From Silene noctiflora (lineage: Eukaryota > Streptophyta > Magnoliopsida > Caryophyllales > Caryophyllaceae): a stretch of 25,091 nt of DNA. The stretch lies in contig VHZZ01000008.1 in assembly GCA_009801015.1 (NCBI GenBank), positions 737,669-762,759 on the forward strand, in the 5' to 3' direction. The notes beneath the pieces are model-generated. The model did no database searches. It saw only the letters and a list, made by a program, of their open reading frames with translations, and had not been told where the DNA came from. Positions 1 through 8,503 of the stretch are shown here, in pieces. The stretch's first letter is position 1, and each line of letters starts with the position of its first letter. The translations under genes were made by a program, and so were the position numbers.

Positions 1-462
1 GAATTAGTGAGTTGATTGTCCAAGGGCAAAACGGTAATTCGGAATGAAAACGCCGACTACAATTACTAAAACGTCGACTACAAAAATCAACCCCTTTCTA
101 AAACATACCTCTTTTCTATTTTTGGCAAAAATTCTTAGCAAGGATAATGTAAGGGTTTGGCGTAATGAAAAAAATGACGGTATCATTTGATCAAATTAAC
201 TCTTATATACGAATATTCTTTCACATACGCAATTTATTCGTTTATTCACCAAAAAAAAATGACTATTCACCCTATAATCATAAAAACACACCTAATTTTG
301 ACAACTGTTAATCTCTTTTAAGATCGTCTCAATTTAAAATATCTCCTAATGTCATTTTATTTTCACCTCTTCTTCAATCGGTTGTGACTTGTGACTTAAA
401 AAGTCACCTTAAGTTAGAGCGGTTTTAAACAAGAATTGGTGGGTTAACAATGAACGCAGAAT

Positions 463-730
463 ATCGAGCAACAGCGCGTCTTGCTTTAGACAGGCTGTTT
501 TCCGTCTGAAATAAGACGGACAATATGTTGCCATTTTACAAAAAAATGTTGTTATTTTCTGGTAACATGTTACAATTATTTTCCACATCATTTTCAGGGT
601 AAAAAGTGGCAACTCTAGTTATAACATTTTGTCATTAAATAATTACATTTAATTAAAAAATGACAATATTTTGTCCGTCTTATTTCAGATGGAAACCGTC
701 CGTCTGAAATAAGAATCTGCGATCGAGCAA
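463..730. mobile_element. Mutator-type MITE with 9-bp target duplication
   Basis: The 250-bp element occupies 472-721 and is flanked by the 9-bp direct repeat ATCGAGCAA (463-471 and 722-730). The ends form a long terminal inverted repeat of about 55-60 bp. The best-matching arms are 497-537 and 657-696, sharing the core TCTGAAATAAGACGGACAA. The internal part is AT-rich and non-coding. Long inverted repeats with a 9-bp duplication are typical of Mutator-like elements; no transposase is present, so this would be a non-autonomous copy. Outer parts of the repeats have diverged and need a small gap to align. Confidence 0.7.
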
Positions 731-1084
731 ATATTACCATGGTAAAATTTACACTTGCCATCTTAAGATAATTAACACTGATCTTAGTTGATTAGAAAAC
801 ATGAAGTTGTTCATCAGGTTAGCCTAATTACCTTCTTAATTTTTTGTGGTAAAATTTATAACATCGGTGTTTGATTAGCTACTTTTGAATATTTGTTAAT
901 ATTTGGTATTTTTATTTTCGTTGATTGAGATTATGAATTATGATTGTTTGTATGTGTATTTGTGAATTGAGATGCATTTTTGTAAGATTACCTGATTACT
1001 GCAATTTGAGGCTAATTAGTTGAAGATTTCAAGTTATGATTTTCTAATTTCAGAAGGATTTTGGGAGGATTATGTGGTGTGCCA

Positions 1085-1124
1085 ATAATTATCGTGTAAG
1101 ACGGTCTTATTCGATAATTTATCG
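1085..1124. repeat. Imperfect palindrome around GTAAGACGGTCTTA
   Basis: AATTATCG at 1087-1094 is mirrored by CGATAATT at 1112-1119, with TAAGAC/GTCTTA inside. The flanks also read as a near-direct repeat (ATAATTATCG at 1085-1094, ATAATTTATCG at 1114-1124). It may be a collapsed mini-transposon end or a simple palindrome. Confidence 0.5.
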
Positions 1125-1202
1125 TTGTGCACTGACATTTTCAGGCAATTGCACGCTTTCATTGATGACCATATTGTAATGGAATTGCTTGATTACGCAT
1201 GC

Positions 1203-1417
1203 CTGAAAAGTCAAAGCGTTTTGCTTGTGACAGACACTATCCGTCACAAGCTGAAGACGGATAGTGGCCCTTTCACAATAAAGCAAGTGGGAGGACAAGT
1301 GGATGGAAAATGGAGCATCCATGTTTGGTGCCACTTGCATATTGTGAGAGGGGCACTATCCGTTTTCAGCTTGTGACGGATAGTGCCCGTCTTCAATGAG
1401 AATTTGTGCTGAAAAGT
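1203..1417. mobile_element. Mutator-type MITE with nested terminal hairpins
   Basis: The 197-bp element is at 1212-1408, flanked by a perfect 9-bp direct repeat CTGAAAAGT (1203-1211 and 1409-1417). Its two 59-bp ends align as inverted repeats without gaps; the word CACTATCCGTCACAAGCTGA starts 23 bp in from each end. Each arm also contains its own inverted repeat (ACTATCCGTC paired with GACGGATAGT), so each end can fold separately. The interior (about 1271-1350) is a non-coding spacer. No transposase is present. Small open frames crossing it on both strands are artefacts of the inverted repeat. Confidence 0.8.
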
Positions 1418-2199
1418 AGTGTGAGATTGTGATTAGGGCACATTTTGGAAATGAAGTTTTAGGGTTATTTGGAATAGAAAAGTTGTGATTTTGGTAATTG
1501 TAATGAGGGAGGAGGGCGGTAGAGTTATGGACGATCTCGAGTGAAATGACTAGGTTGTCGGTTGTGTATCGGTTGGTGGTTGTAGATATTGCCTGATAAG
1601 ACAAGACAAAAACTCAAATGAGACGGTTTCAAACACCAAATCAACTACTTAACTGCAAACCGTATGACTAAATGGCGAATACGTTATAATTTGAGTTGGT
1701 CTCACCCAAGAATCACTGATTTGACTAATTCATCAGGAATGGGGTTTAAGGTGTCAACCCATCTATACCTTCAGATTGATACTACTTTCTGATCAGAAAG
1801 CGTACAAAACGCCACTTGAATGGTGTTTCAAGGTGAGAGGTACTGAGTAGTGAGTATACTGAATTGTTGAGCGCTTTCTGTGACTATCCTGACGTCTGTC
1901 TGTTCTTTATGGAAACTGGAAAATATTCACACTACTCCAACTTTAAACCGTTAGGAATCTATGATAAGTTATTCTGCAACGATTTGTAAAGCATTGTGAG
2001 GAAATGGCCTCAAGGGACGTTCTTGATTCTTGCCTGTAGGGCAAGTTTATAGAATTATAGGTATACTCAGCATGCAGTAACTCCTGTATACACCCCCTGC
2101 CCTGGAAAGACTTGGTGGTATTTACATGATCTTCTGGGTCAGTGGATGTACAATTCATTTGCAGCTTAGCTTTGAGGTTCAAGTCCAATGGCGTGAAAA

Positions 2200-2480
2200 A
2201 AAAAGGTCCTAATGCTTACTGCTTAGTATTAAAAGGCTCCAGGCGCACCATGGTGTCAAGGGACCAATGTGTGAGCCTCATGCACACAAGGCACACCGCT
2301 TTTGCAAACAAATTTGTATATTTTTAAACAAAATTGCTCAAAAATACCCTTTTTCCCCGATTGAGAGGTTGTTAGCTTGTAAAGAATAAAATATGGGTAT
2401 AGTCGGCAAAGGGTAGGCTACAACGAACTAGATGAAAAAATATGGAAATTTGCATAGTAGTGAACCTCATTAGTTGCGCC
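2200..2480. repeat. Possible degenerate AGGCGCA-word repeat
   Basis: Words such as AGGCGCACC, AAGGCACACCGC and TTGCGCCTTATGCAA recur in both orientations around 2240-2300 and 2475-2490. Plant genomes often carry degenerate elements made of such words. I could not define ends or a target duplication. Confidence 0.25.
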
Positions 2481-2769
2481 TTATGCAAATTGCTTTTCTA
2501 AGGTGTTTTGGCTCGTTTTAGTAATGAGCTTTAATTCCAAACTGATACTAGTATAGGATTTTCTTGTCTCAAACCTAATTATAAATTAGCAACACTAAGG
2601 TAAACTAGTTTCTTTTCCTAACTAATTATGCTGGTCAAACAAGAAGAGAACAATTTGAATTTGTGAAGTGTTTTCATATTTTATATACAAAGTGTACAGA
2701 GAACTATGAAAACTTGCTCATAGAATGGAATATGTTACAGTTGATGTAGGACTACATTGTAATTGAATC

Positions 2770-5112
2770 CTACGATAGCTCAGAGTCTGATGCATGCCCA
2801 GAATTCCTCCATTTTCTTGGGCTTACCACAGTTATGTGGTTTTCAGGCGATGAATGTAAACTGCGTGAATTCCTTGCAAGTGTTGGAGGCCTCAACAATC
2901 GTCCTTTTGGTGTTCCTGCAATAGATAAATAAAACTTAGCTTTTTACTAATCTTGTAGGTTGATTTTGTTGTAGTCTTTCGAACTTCTTCCAACTCCCTA
3001 AAAACATTATTACCCTAATGCCAGTAGGATAAATAAGAGAGTTGGATGTAGACAGCCTTACCCCTTTATTTACAATACGGAGAGGGTGTTTCCGAATACC
3101 TCGCAATAAAAATCGCGTAGGAGTTGCATTAAACAAAGTGCTACTTCCCAATTAAAATAGCTATTCCCAACTCCCTTTTGGCTCAATATTCAGTGGAGCA
3201 AGGAGTAACAACTACATATTTATATGTATAATATCCAATGGCAAATTGACATACCTGGATATCTATTTGCTTTTGTATCTGCTGATCTCCTAGCTGTTGA
3301 AGGCCTTTCATTCATAGACTCATGACGAACTGTAATTTTCGTCTCCGAGACAGGTACAAAAGGATCATCTGCATTGGCCGCATGCTCATCTCCCGACATT
3401 GAATTTCCGTCGCTGCTAGATTCGTTGATATCTCTGAAATGACACATACATCTTTCTCTTTCCATGACTCGATATGCAAACATCTGAAGTGGGATTTCGG
3501 AAACAGGTTGTGCCTCGTTGATCATCCAAGAAGGAAAATTCTTTAGAAGGGCTGACTCAATATCACAGTAATCAACTGGAGGTACAGGAGCATCCGGATA
3601 GCTATGATCTAGGTTCATTACTAGGAACCTTTTTATGTATCGAAGTATTCGGGAAATGGATGAGAAAGTTGGCCGTTGATGTGGGTCCGAGTGCCAACAT
3701 TTCTTTGTAAAATTTACCATGAATTTGGGGCAGTGATGTGGGAAAAGTGGTCTTTCTCCGGCCCTAATGTTTCGAGTCATTTTCTCTCCTTGTAGATGAG
3801 CATCGTCAAAAGGGACTTTTCCACTTAAAAGCTCGAAACATACCATACCAAAACTGTACACATCCGACTTCTCTTTATACTTGGTATCTGCGTCATGTCT
3901 TGATTCCTCTTGTCCTGCTAGGACTTCAGGAGCATACCAGATATATGATAGTGCCTCGCTCGAGTTAATTTTCCTATGTTTGGGGGTAGTTACTGATGAT
4001 GGACCAAATTTTGAAACTTTTACATGGACAAAACCTTCTGAAGAGCTACCTCTTGCTTTGACGAGTATGTTTGAAGGATTTAAATCCCCGTGGAATATTT
4101 TCTTCGAGTGAAGATACTCCATCCCTCTTGCAATCTGAAGCATTATGTCAACTGCAACCGGTACAGATAGTGGTATTCTCTTTCTGGGACTATAAAATTC
4201 TTTTATATGGCTACCAAGATCCCTGCTCATCATCTCTGTAATCATGAAATACTCGTTCTTTTCATCATCGTTGAAGCCACAAAAATATTGCAATATGTTT
4301 GGGTGAGAGAGAGATAATAGTTGGGACAATTCAGGATTCAAATACTGATCATTCCCTCTAATATGTCGAAGAACAAAGGTTTCACCCAACCATGAGATCT
4401 CTTTGTATTCACCTCTGGCTCCCAGCCGCCTCTTCACCTGGTAGTCCTTCGAGCCATGTAAAAATGAACACGGTAAAAGCTTATTATCGTCCTCGGCCTC
4501 CAAGTTTTTCAAGAAAAGATTCATAAGTTGCTCAGTATACTTGTTAGATCGAGGTATTCTTTTCTCCCGAATTTTATCAAGTAAAATCCATCTGTCTTCA
4601 TTCCAAACTCCATCAATACGGCTGGAGATTTCCGTGGAAACCAGATATTGCTTCCCATATTTCCACTGGAAGAGCTTTGGATCGAACCATTCACGTTGGT
4701 ATTTCCTTGACCATTCATGTTCGTATTCTCCAGCAGTTTCTATAACTTCAATTACACTTGGCATGCAAGACAGCAAATTGTGAATGTGGAGCTCTACACA
4801 ATCTCGGTTTTGATACAAAATTATGGCTTTAGCCCACCAATCCTTGTTCTCAAAGCAGTTTCTAACGTATGCCTCAGCCTCTCGGCTTATCTTGTAGAGC
4901 TCTTTCATAGGCTGCTCGAGAACTTTCCATTTGGTATGTCTTTCTTCAAATCTCAAGTTTCCTTTCATTTCTTCTGCAATTGTCTCGTAAGCCAATGTAA
5001 AAGCATCAAGGAGAAAGCGACATTGCCTTTGATTCACCTGAATCTCGTGTTGGAACACCATCAACGCTTTTAAGCTTCCCAAAACTTCGCCTATCTGCCG
5101 GAATTGCTCCAT
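2770..5112 (-). CDS. MLKL: Plant MLKL-type protein: DUF1221-type N-terminal region plus pseudokinase
   Basis: Two coding exons: 5112-3255 (1858 nt) and 2915-2770 (146 nt, stop at 2772-2770). The intron is GTATGT...TTGCAG and the product is 667 aa. The start is the ATG that gives MEQFRQIGEV; an in-frame ATG seven codons upstream lies near a TTCAG that may be a 5'-UTR acceptor (exon edge 5125). Residues 1 to about 200 are the helical region I recognise from plant proteins of the Arabidopsis At5g41730/At1g64300 type (DUF1221), described as mixed-lineage kinase domain-like (MLKL) proteins with roles in immunity. Residues about 228-497 are kinase-like but degenerate: no GxGxxG loop, VAIK lysine replaced by Arg249, HRD read as HGD (341-343), Asn348 kept, DFG replaced by KFG (368-370), APE kept (394-396). 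This predicts a pseudokinase. The tail after about 560 is Ser-rich, then basic. No transmembrane segment is seen. Family assignment is from memory. Confidence 0.9.
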
Positions 5113-6700
5113 GTTTTGCAGGATTCTGAACACAGGTATGCTAATTAATATGATTTACGTAATTTGGATTTACAGATAACCTGTAAATACGAATGAGACG
5201 AATGATCAGAAGTTGTACTCCATTTATGTTGGAGCATTCAGGTGAAATTGGAAACACCCCCTCCCCTCTAAAGATTTGATTGCTAGAATTAGCAAGTTTT
5301 TCTTGCTGATATTGTAGTTATTGATTTAAGGATTTTGTAATGTTATTTGAGTTTTTATGAACTTCTAGTGACAACTATCTCTCGTAAATTTACAGAAGAA
5401 TTCTGATCATATTGGTCTGGAAATCTGGAAATCATAGGATTTTTATTTGAAATTAAAATTTGTTTCTGCACTGTAATATTCGTTTCATTGTTATTCTGTT
5501 CATTTTTTCAGTTAATTTTCCACGGCTAGATGTCAACATTTTTCTATTTTTAGCAATTGTTAGATATCTCACAACACTTTTTACTTAATGTAGAATGTTT
5601 TTGTGCTTTTTTTTATATATTCTATATGCTCACCTGACATACTTAATAATACGTACCACTATAATATTTGAAAAAAGTGATTTTTTTTTAAATAATGCAC
5701 GAAAATAAAATAAAAAAAATTAGCAAAATGTGGTAACATCAAAAATATTTATTGAAATAGAGTCCACATAGGCTCGGAAATTTGGGCCATAGCCGTGTAG
5801 GTTTAAAAAGGAACACGTCAAACTCCGGGCCAGTTGATGTGTTTGCTGTAATTGTTTTTTTGGTGGCTTGCATTTCTAGTTTGTATTTACTGATTATTTA
5901 TGAAGTTACGCTACCTGACCTTCATGTTCATTCGTATATCCTTAGACTGGTTTAGGGCCTTTAGACGTTGAGCAACTCCTATCTTCTGCCTCATACGTAA
6001 TTTGTATATACTGAAGGAGTTTTGGTACCGTTCCCCTTCCCATTATCTTTAATCCTTGATTAAAGAAATACATGACACTATGGATATTCATTTATGCAAA
6101 TTTTTCGTGTTTATACGCAAATAAACATTTGTGTTATAGTCATGTCGTGAATCTATCGGCTAAGATAACATGTATTGGGAAATCATGTCCTAGATTTAGA
6201 TATAATTGTACTAGTCTGAGTTACTTAGCTTGTTCATTATATTAAGTCATACTCCTTCCGTCTCTGTCTCTTCCTAATGTAAAAGAAGGCACAATGACGA
6301 TTTGATAGTGGCGGGTTTGAAGCATACAACTAAGTTACTTCGGTAACTATATATGCCTGTAAATAACTACTCGTATATAAGTGTGACAATTTATATGTTA
6401 CATGAACAGACATTCAGACGAGCAGAAAGGAAAACTGGAGCACGTAGCACGGCGAGGCAAGAATCAAGATGGAGAATCAATGGGGAGCAAGGAGGTCATC
6501 AATGGGACTATGGGAGATGCACATCTTTAAAATGCCACTGAACTCCCTCAAGTCACCTGAGCCGATTACGAAGCCATGTCTGAATGGAAGGTTGATTGCT
6601 TGCTTTCTCTATATGGGCTTCATACCTCTGGTGATGTTGACCAAAATCAAAAGTTTGCCATTGGAGCTTTCCTAGGGGTTCATCAGTAAGCTATGACGAT
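5113..6700. other. Intergenic region upstream of the MLKL-type gene
   Basis: AT-rich DNA that must hold the promoter and 5' UTR of the minus-strand gene. I see no coding region up to about 6470. TTGAC cores that could serve as W-boxes occur on the minus strand (for example at about 5530 and 5815), but such short words are expected by chance. A lone Stowaway-like end (TA then CTCCTTCCGTCTC) starts at 6252 with no matching right end nearby. Confidence 0.5.
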
Positions 6701-6756
6701 GTTTGGATGGACGAATTTCTAAGGAAAAAGAGGCAGATGCTTTCCCTTATTTGGTT
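6470..6756 (+). pseudogene. Possible gene relic, family not recognised
   Basis: Three stretches look like coding sequence but lie in different frames. From 6469, one frame reads with RRSSMGLWEMHIFKMPLN. A second frame (about 6560-6685) includes EWKVDCLLSLYGL and DQNQKFAIGAFLG before a stop. A third (about 6690-6756) includes SYDDVWMDEFLRKKRQ. The composition and the frame changes suggest a decayed coding sequence rather than random DNA. I do not recognise the family. A diverged copy of the last about 50 bp recurs at 7215-7268, on the other side of the hAT-like element. It could also be a chance open frame. Confidence 0.3.
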
Positions 6757-7420
6757 AGTAAGGTGTAGACCTGGCAAATCGGGTCAACGGGTCGAGTTCG
6801 GGTCGGATCAGTTTGGGCCTTTCATTGATTTCGGGTTAATTCGGGTTGGCTCGGGTCATTTCGGGTTTCGGGTTTGTTCGTCGGGTCAGTTTCGGGTAAC
6901 CGGGTCGGGTTATTTTGGGTCGGGTGATTTTCGGGTCAATGAATAAGAGAGAAAAACGCATTTTAAGTCTTTTCGGTTTAATTAGAGTTATGTTTTGTCG
7001 GGTCATTTTCGGGTTGGGTGGTTTCAGAACCGGGTCATTTTTGGGTTGGGTCAGTTACGGATCAAGAGTTTGGGTCATGTTCGGGTCGGGTCGGGTCTGT
7101 TCGGGTTTTCGGGTCATTTCGGATCTCGGGTCAGCCTTTTCGGGTCGGGTCAATCGGGTCGGGTTACTTTTGCCAGGTCTAGTGAGGTGAATCGGGGAAA
7201 ATTAGAGATGAAAAGTTTGGATGGACGGTTCTCCAAGGAACAAGAGGCCGATGTTTTTTGGTTAATTAATAAAATGAATCATTGTAAATAGGAATTTGAA
7301 AATCGAAGGCAAATTATAAAAATATAAATCACCGTTGTATATAATGAAAATTAGCCTCTTAAGCCTTTTTCTGCCCGATATCCATGTACTCTCCCCTTTC
7401 TTTCCGACTTGTATCCAAAC
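6701..7420. repeat. Possible host element with GTTTGGAT / ATCCAAAC ends
   Basis: GTTTGGATGG at 6701-6710 recurs directly at 7215-7224, and its inverted form ATCCAAAC lies at 7413-7420. The direct copies share about 50 bp at roughly 80% identity by eye (6701-6756 versus 7215-7268). This could be an older element, or a local duplication, into which the 416-bp TCGGGT element was later inserted. Ends are not certain. Confidence 0.3.
6758..7189. mobile_element. hAT-like MITE filled with TCGGGT-type hexamers
   Basis: The 416-bp element is at 6766-7181. Its 13-bp terminal inverted repeats are perfect: TAGACCTGGCAAA (6766-6778) and TTTGCCAGGTCTA (7169-7181). It is flanked by an 8-bp target duplication, GTAAGGTG (6758-6765) and GTGAGGTG (7182-7189), matching at 7 of 8. 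The 8-bp duplication and short ends fit the hAT superfamily. The interior is almost wholly degenerate repeats of TCGGGT/CGGGTC on the plus strand, giving spurious Gly-rich open frames. No transposase is present. Confidence 0.75.
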
Positions 7421-7440
7421 AAAGGTAAATTTAGATGGAT

Positions 7441-7480
7441 AATGGTACGGCGCCACCGGATGGCGCCACCCCCTCACATG
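7441..7480. repeat. Short tandem copy of GGCGCCACC
   Basis: GGCGCCACC occurs at 7449-7457 and 7462-7470, 13 bp apart, in otherwise AT-rich DNA. Function unknown. Confidence 0.4.
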
Positions 7481-7542
7481 CACCCCTTATTGTCGGGATC
7501 TCTACTTATTATATGTAATGCATTCATTATTATTGGGTATCC

Positions 7543-8035
7543 GGTTTTTTAAATCTCCTTTTTCTAGTATCCTTATCCGATACGGTTTTTTCGTATATAC
7601 AGAAACTGTATATCCAGTTTTTTCGTATATTTGAAAACCGTATATCCGGTATCCGGTTTTCAGCTTTACTCATGAAATTTAATATATATTTTTTCTTTTC
7701 TACGTGTGATTGTTGGTTTTTTTAGCAGTGTTTTAAAAAGTTATAAGAGTAAATAACTTATAAAGTTTAATACTAATAAGGTTTAATCACTAACATATTG
7801 GTTATTTTGTAATTTATGTATATATTTTAATATTTTATTTTAGAAAAAAGGCTACCGTATCGGATACCGTATATCCGGTTTCATATTTTGCCGATCCTTA
7901 TCCGATACGGTTTTTAAAGAACCGTATCGGATATCCGGAAATTCGTATTGGATATTCGGAAATCCGTATAATTAAATTCGTATAGCGTATCAGATATGTA
8001 TAATAAAACCGTATTGTATAAATTCGCTCAGCCCT
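7543..8035. mobile_element. Probable hAT-like element built from CGGATATC-type words
   Basis: Two blocks (about 7543-7665 and 7850-8030) consist of degenerate words such as TATCCGGT, CCGTATCGGATA and CCGATACGG in both orientations, around an AT-rich centre. The right edge reads CAGCCCTA near 8028-8035, like a hAT terminal sequence. I could not find a clean left end or target duplication, so the boundaries are approximate. No coding capacity is seen. Confidence 0.4.
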
Positions 8036-8201
8036 ACATATACTGATATACTTGCATGAAAAATAGCACTACCAAATAGAACCTTAATCCCGTTTATTCG
8101 AACTGAAACTCATGATCAAATTCACAACCCAAATTCGGCATTTAGTTATCTTTATACTACAACAATCATTATTAAAATCAATTTACTCAAAATTGCTCTT
8201 T

Positions 8202-8270
8202 ATTTAGTTGTAAAGCGTCTTATTTGTGACGGATAATGTCCGTCTTTAATCAGAATTTGTGATTTAGTTG
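8202..8270. mobile_element. 51-bp Mutator-type mini-element with 9-bp target duplication
   Basis: ATTTAGTTG at 8202-8210 is repeated exactly at 8262-8270. The 51 bp between them (8211-8261) are two inverted copies of one terminal sequence meeting at a GGATAATGTCC centre. The left end (TAAAGCGTCTTATTTGTGAC) is clearly related to the end of the larger element at 1212-1408. It lies about 95 bp upstream of the candidate TATA box of the gamma-tubulin gene. Confidence 0.75.
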
Positions 8271-8364
8271 GCCTTTCATTATCACAAATGACAACTACTA
8301 GTGAACTACTTTACTCACTTTTCAAAAACAATTCCGCGCCACTTTTATTAAATAAATAATAAAA

Positions 8365-8377
8365 TATAAAAATAAAT
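8365..8377 (+). promoter_or_regulatory. Candidate TATA box of the gamma-tubulin gene
   Basis: TATAAAAATAAAT lies 139 bp before the start codon. This would leave a 5' UTR of about 100 nt. It sits within a generally A/T-rich stretch, so it is only a candidate. Confidence 0.45.
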
Positions 8378-8413
8378 AGTGCGGTCTACTAGTGAGTGAC
8401 TGTTGCGATTAGT

Positions 8414-8432
8414 GAGAGAGAGAGAGTGTGTG
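8414..8432 (+). repeat. GA microsatellite in the 5' leader
   Basis: A (GA)n run at 8414-8426 followed by TGTGTG, probably within the 5' UTR of the gamma-tubulin gene. Such CT/GA tracts are common near plant transcription starts. Confidence 0.7.
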
Positions 8433-8454
8433 AAACACAAAATCCCCAAATCAA

Positions 8455-8494
8455 AAACCCTAGAATTTCAATTCCGACGAACATTAAACCCTAA
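8455..8494 (+). promoter_or_regulatory. Two telo-box motifs (AAACCCTA) upstream of gamma-tubulin
   Basis: AAACCCTA at 8455-8462 and AAACCCTAA at 8486-8494, the second only 9 bp before the start codon. Telo-boxes are known in leaders and promoters of plant genes expressed in dividing cells, which would suit gamma-tubulin. Presence is seen; function is inferred. Confidence 0.5.
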
Positions 8495-8503
8495 ATCCCC
8501 AAA

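Larger units (their letters stand above)
1..2700. other. Intergenic region, TE-rich, no gene seen
   Basis: I find no protein-coding gene here. The open frames present are short, lack homology I recognise and lie in AT-rich or inverted-repeat DNA. Contents that can be named are a 16-bp direct repeat near the left edge (AAAACG[C/T]CGACTACAA at 47-62 and 68-83), two Mutator-type MITEs (472-721 and 1212-1408), a 33-bp imperfect palindrome at 1087-1119, and a stretch around 2200-2480 with AGGCGCA-type words. The last part (about 2640-2769) should include the 3' UTR of the minus-strand kinase-like gene. Confidence 0.6.

Noticed and set aside
1119-1376. Overlapping open frames on both strands
   Set aside because: They arise from the inverted repeats of the Mutator-type MITE at 1212-1408.
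4717-5073. 118-residue plus-strand open frame
   Set aside because: It lies antisense to the well-supported MLKL-type exon, and its translation has no recognisable family features.
5091-5133. Upstream ATG seven codons before the chosen MLKL start
   Set aside because: Family members begin at MEQF, and the upstream codons may be cut by a 5'-UTR splice acceptor at 5126.
6770-7170. Telomere-like repeat array
   Set aside because: The words are TCGGGT/CGGGTC, not TTTAGGG, and they are bounded by transposon ends.
6707-7291. Gly-rich open frames of 79-98 residues
   Set aside because: They are translations of the TCGGGT hexamer repeats of the hAT-like element, not protein genes.
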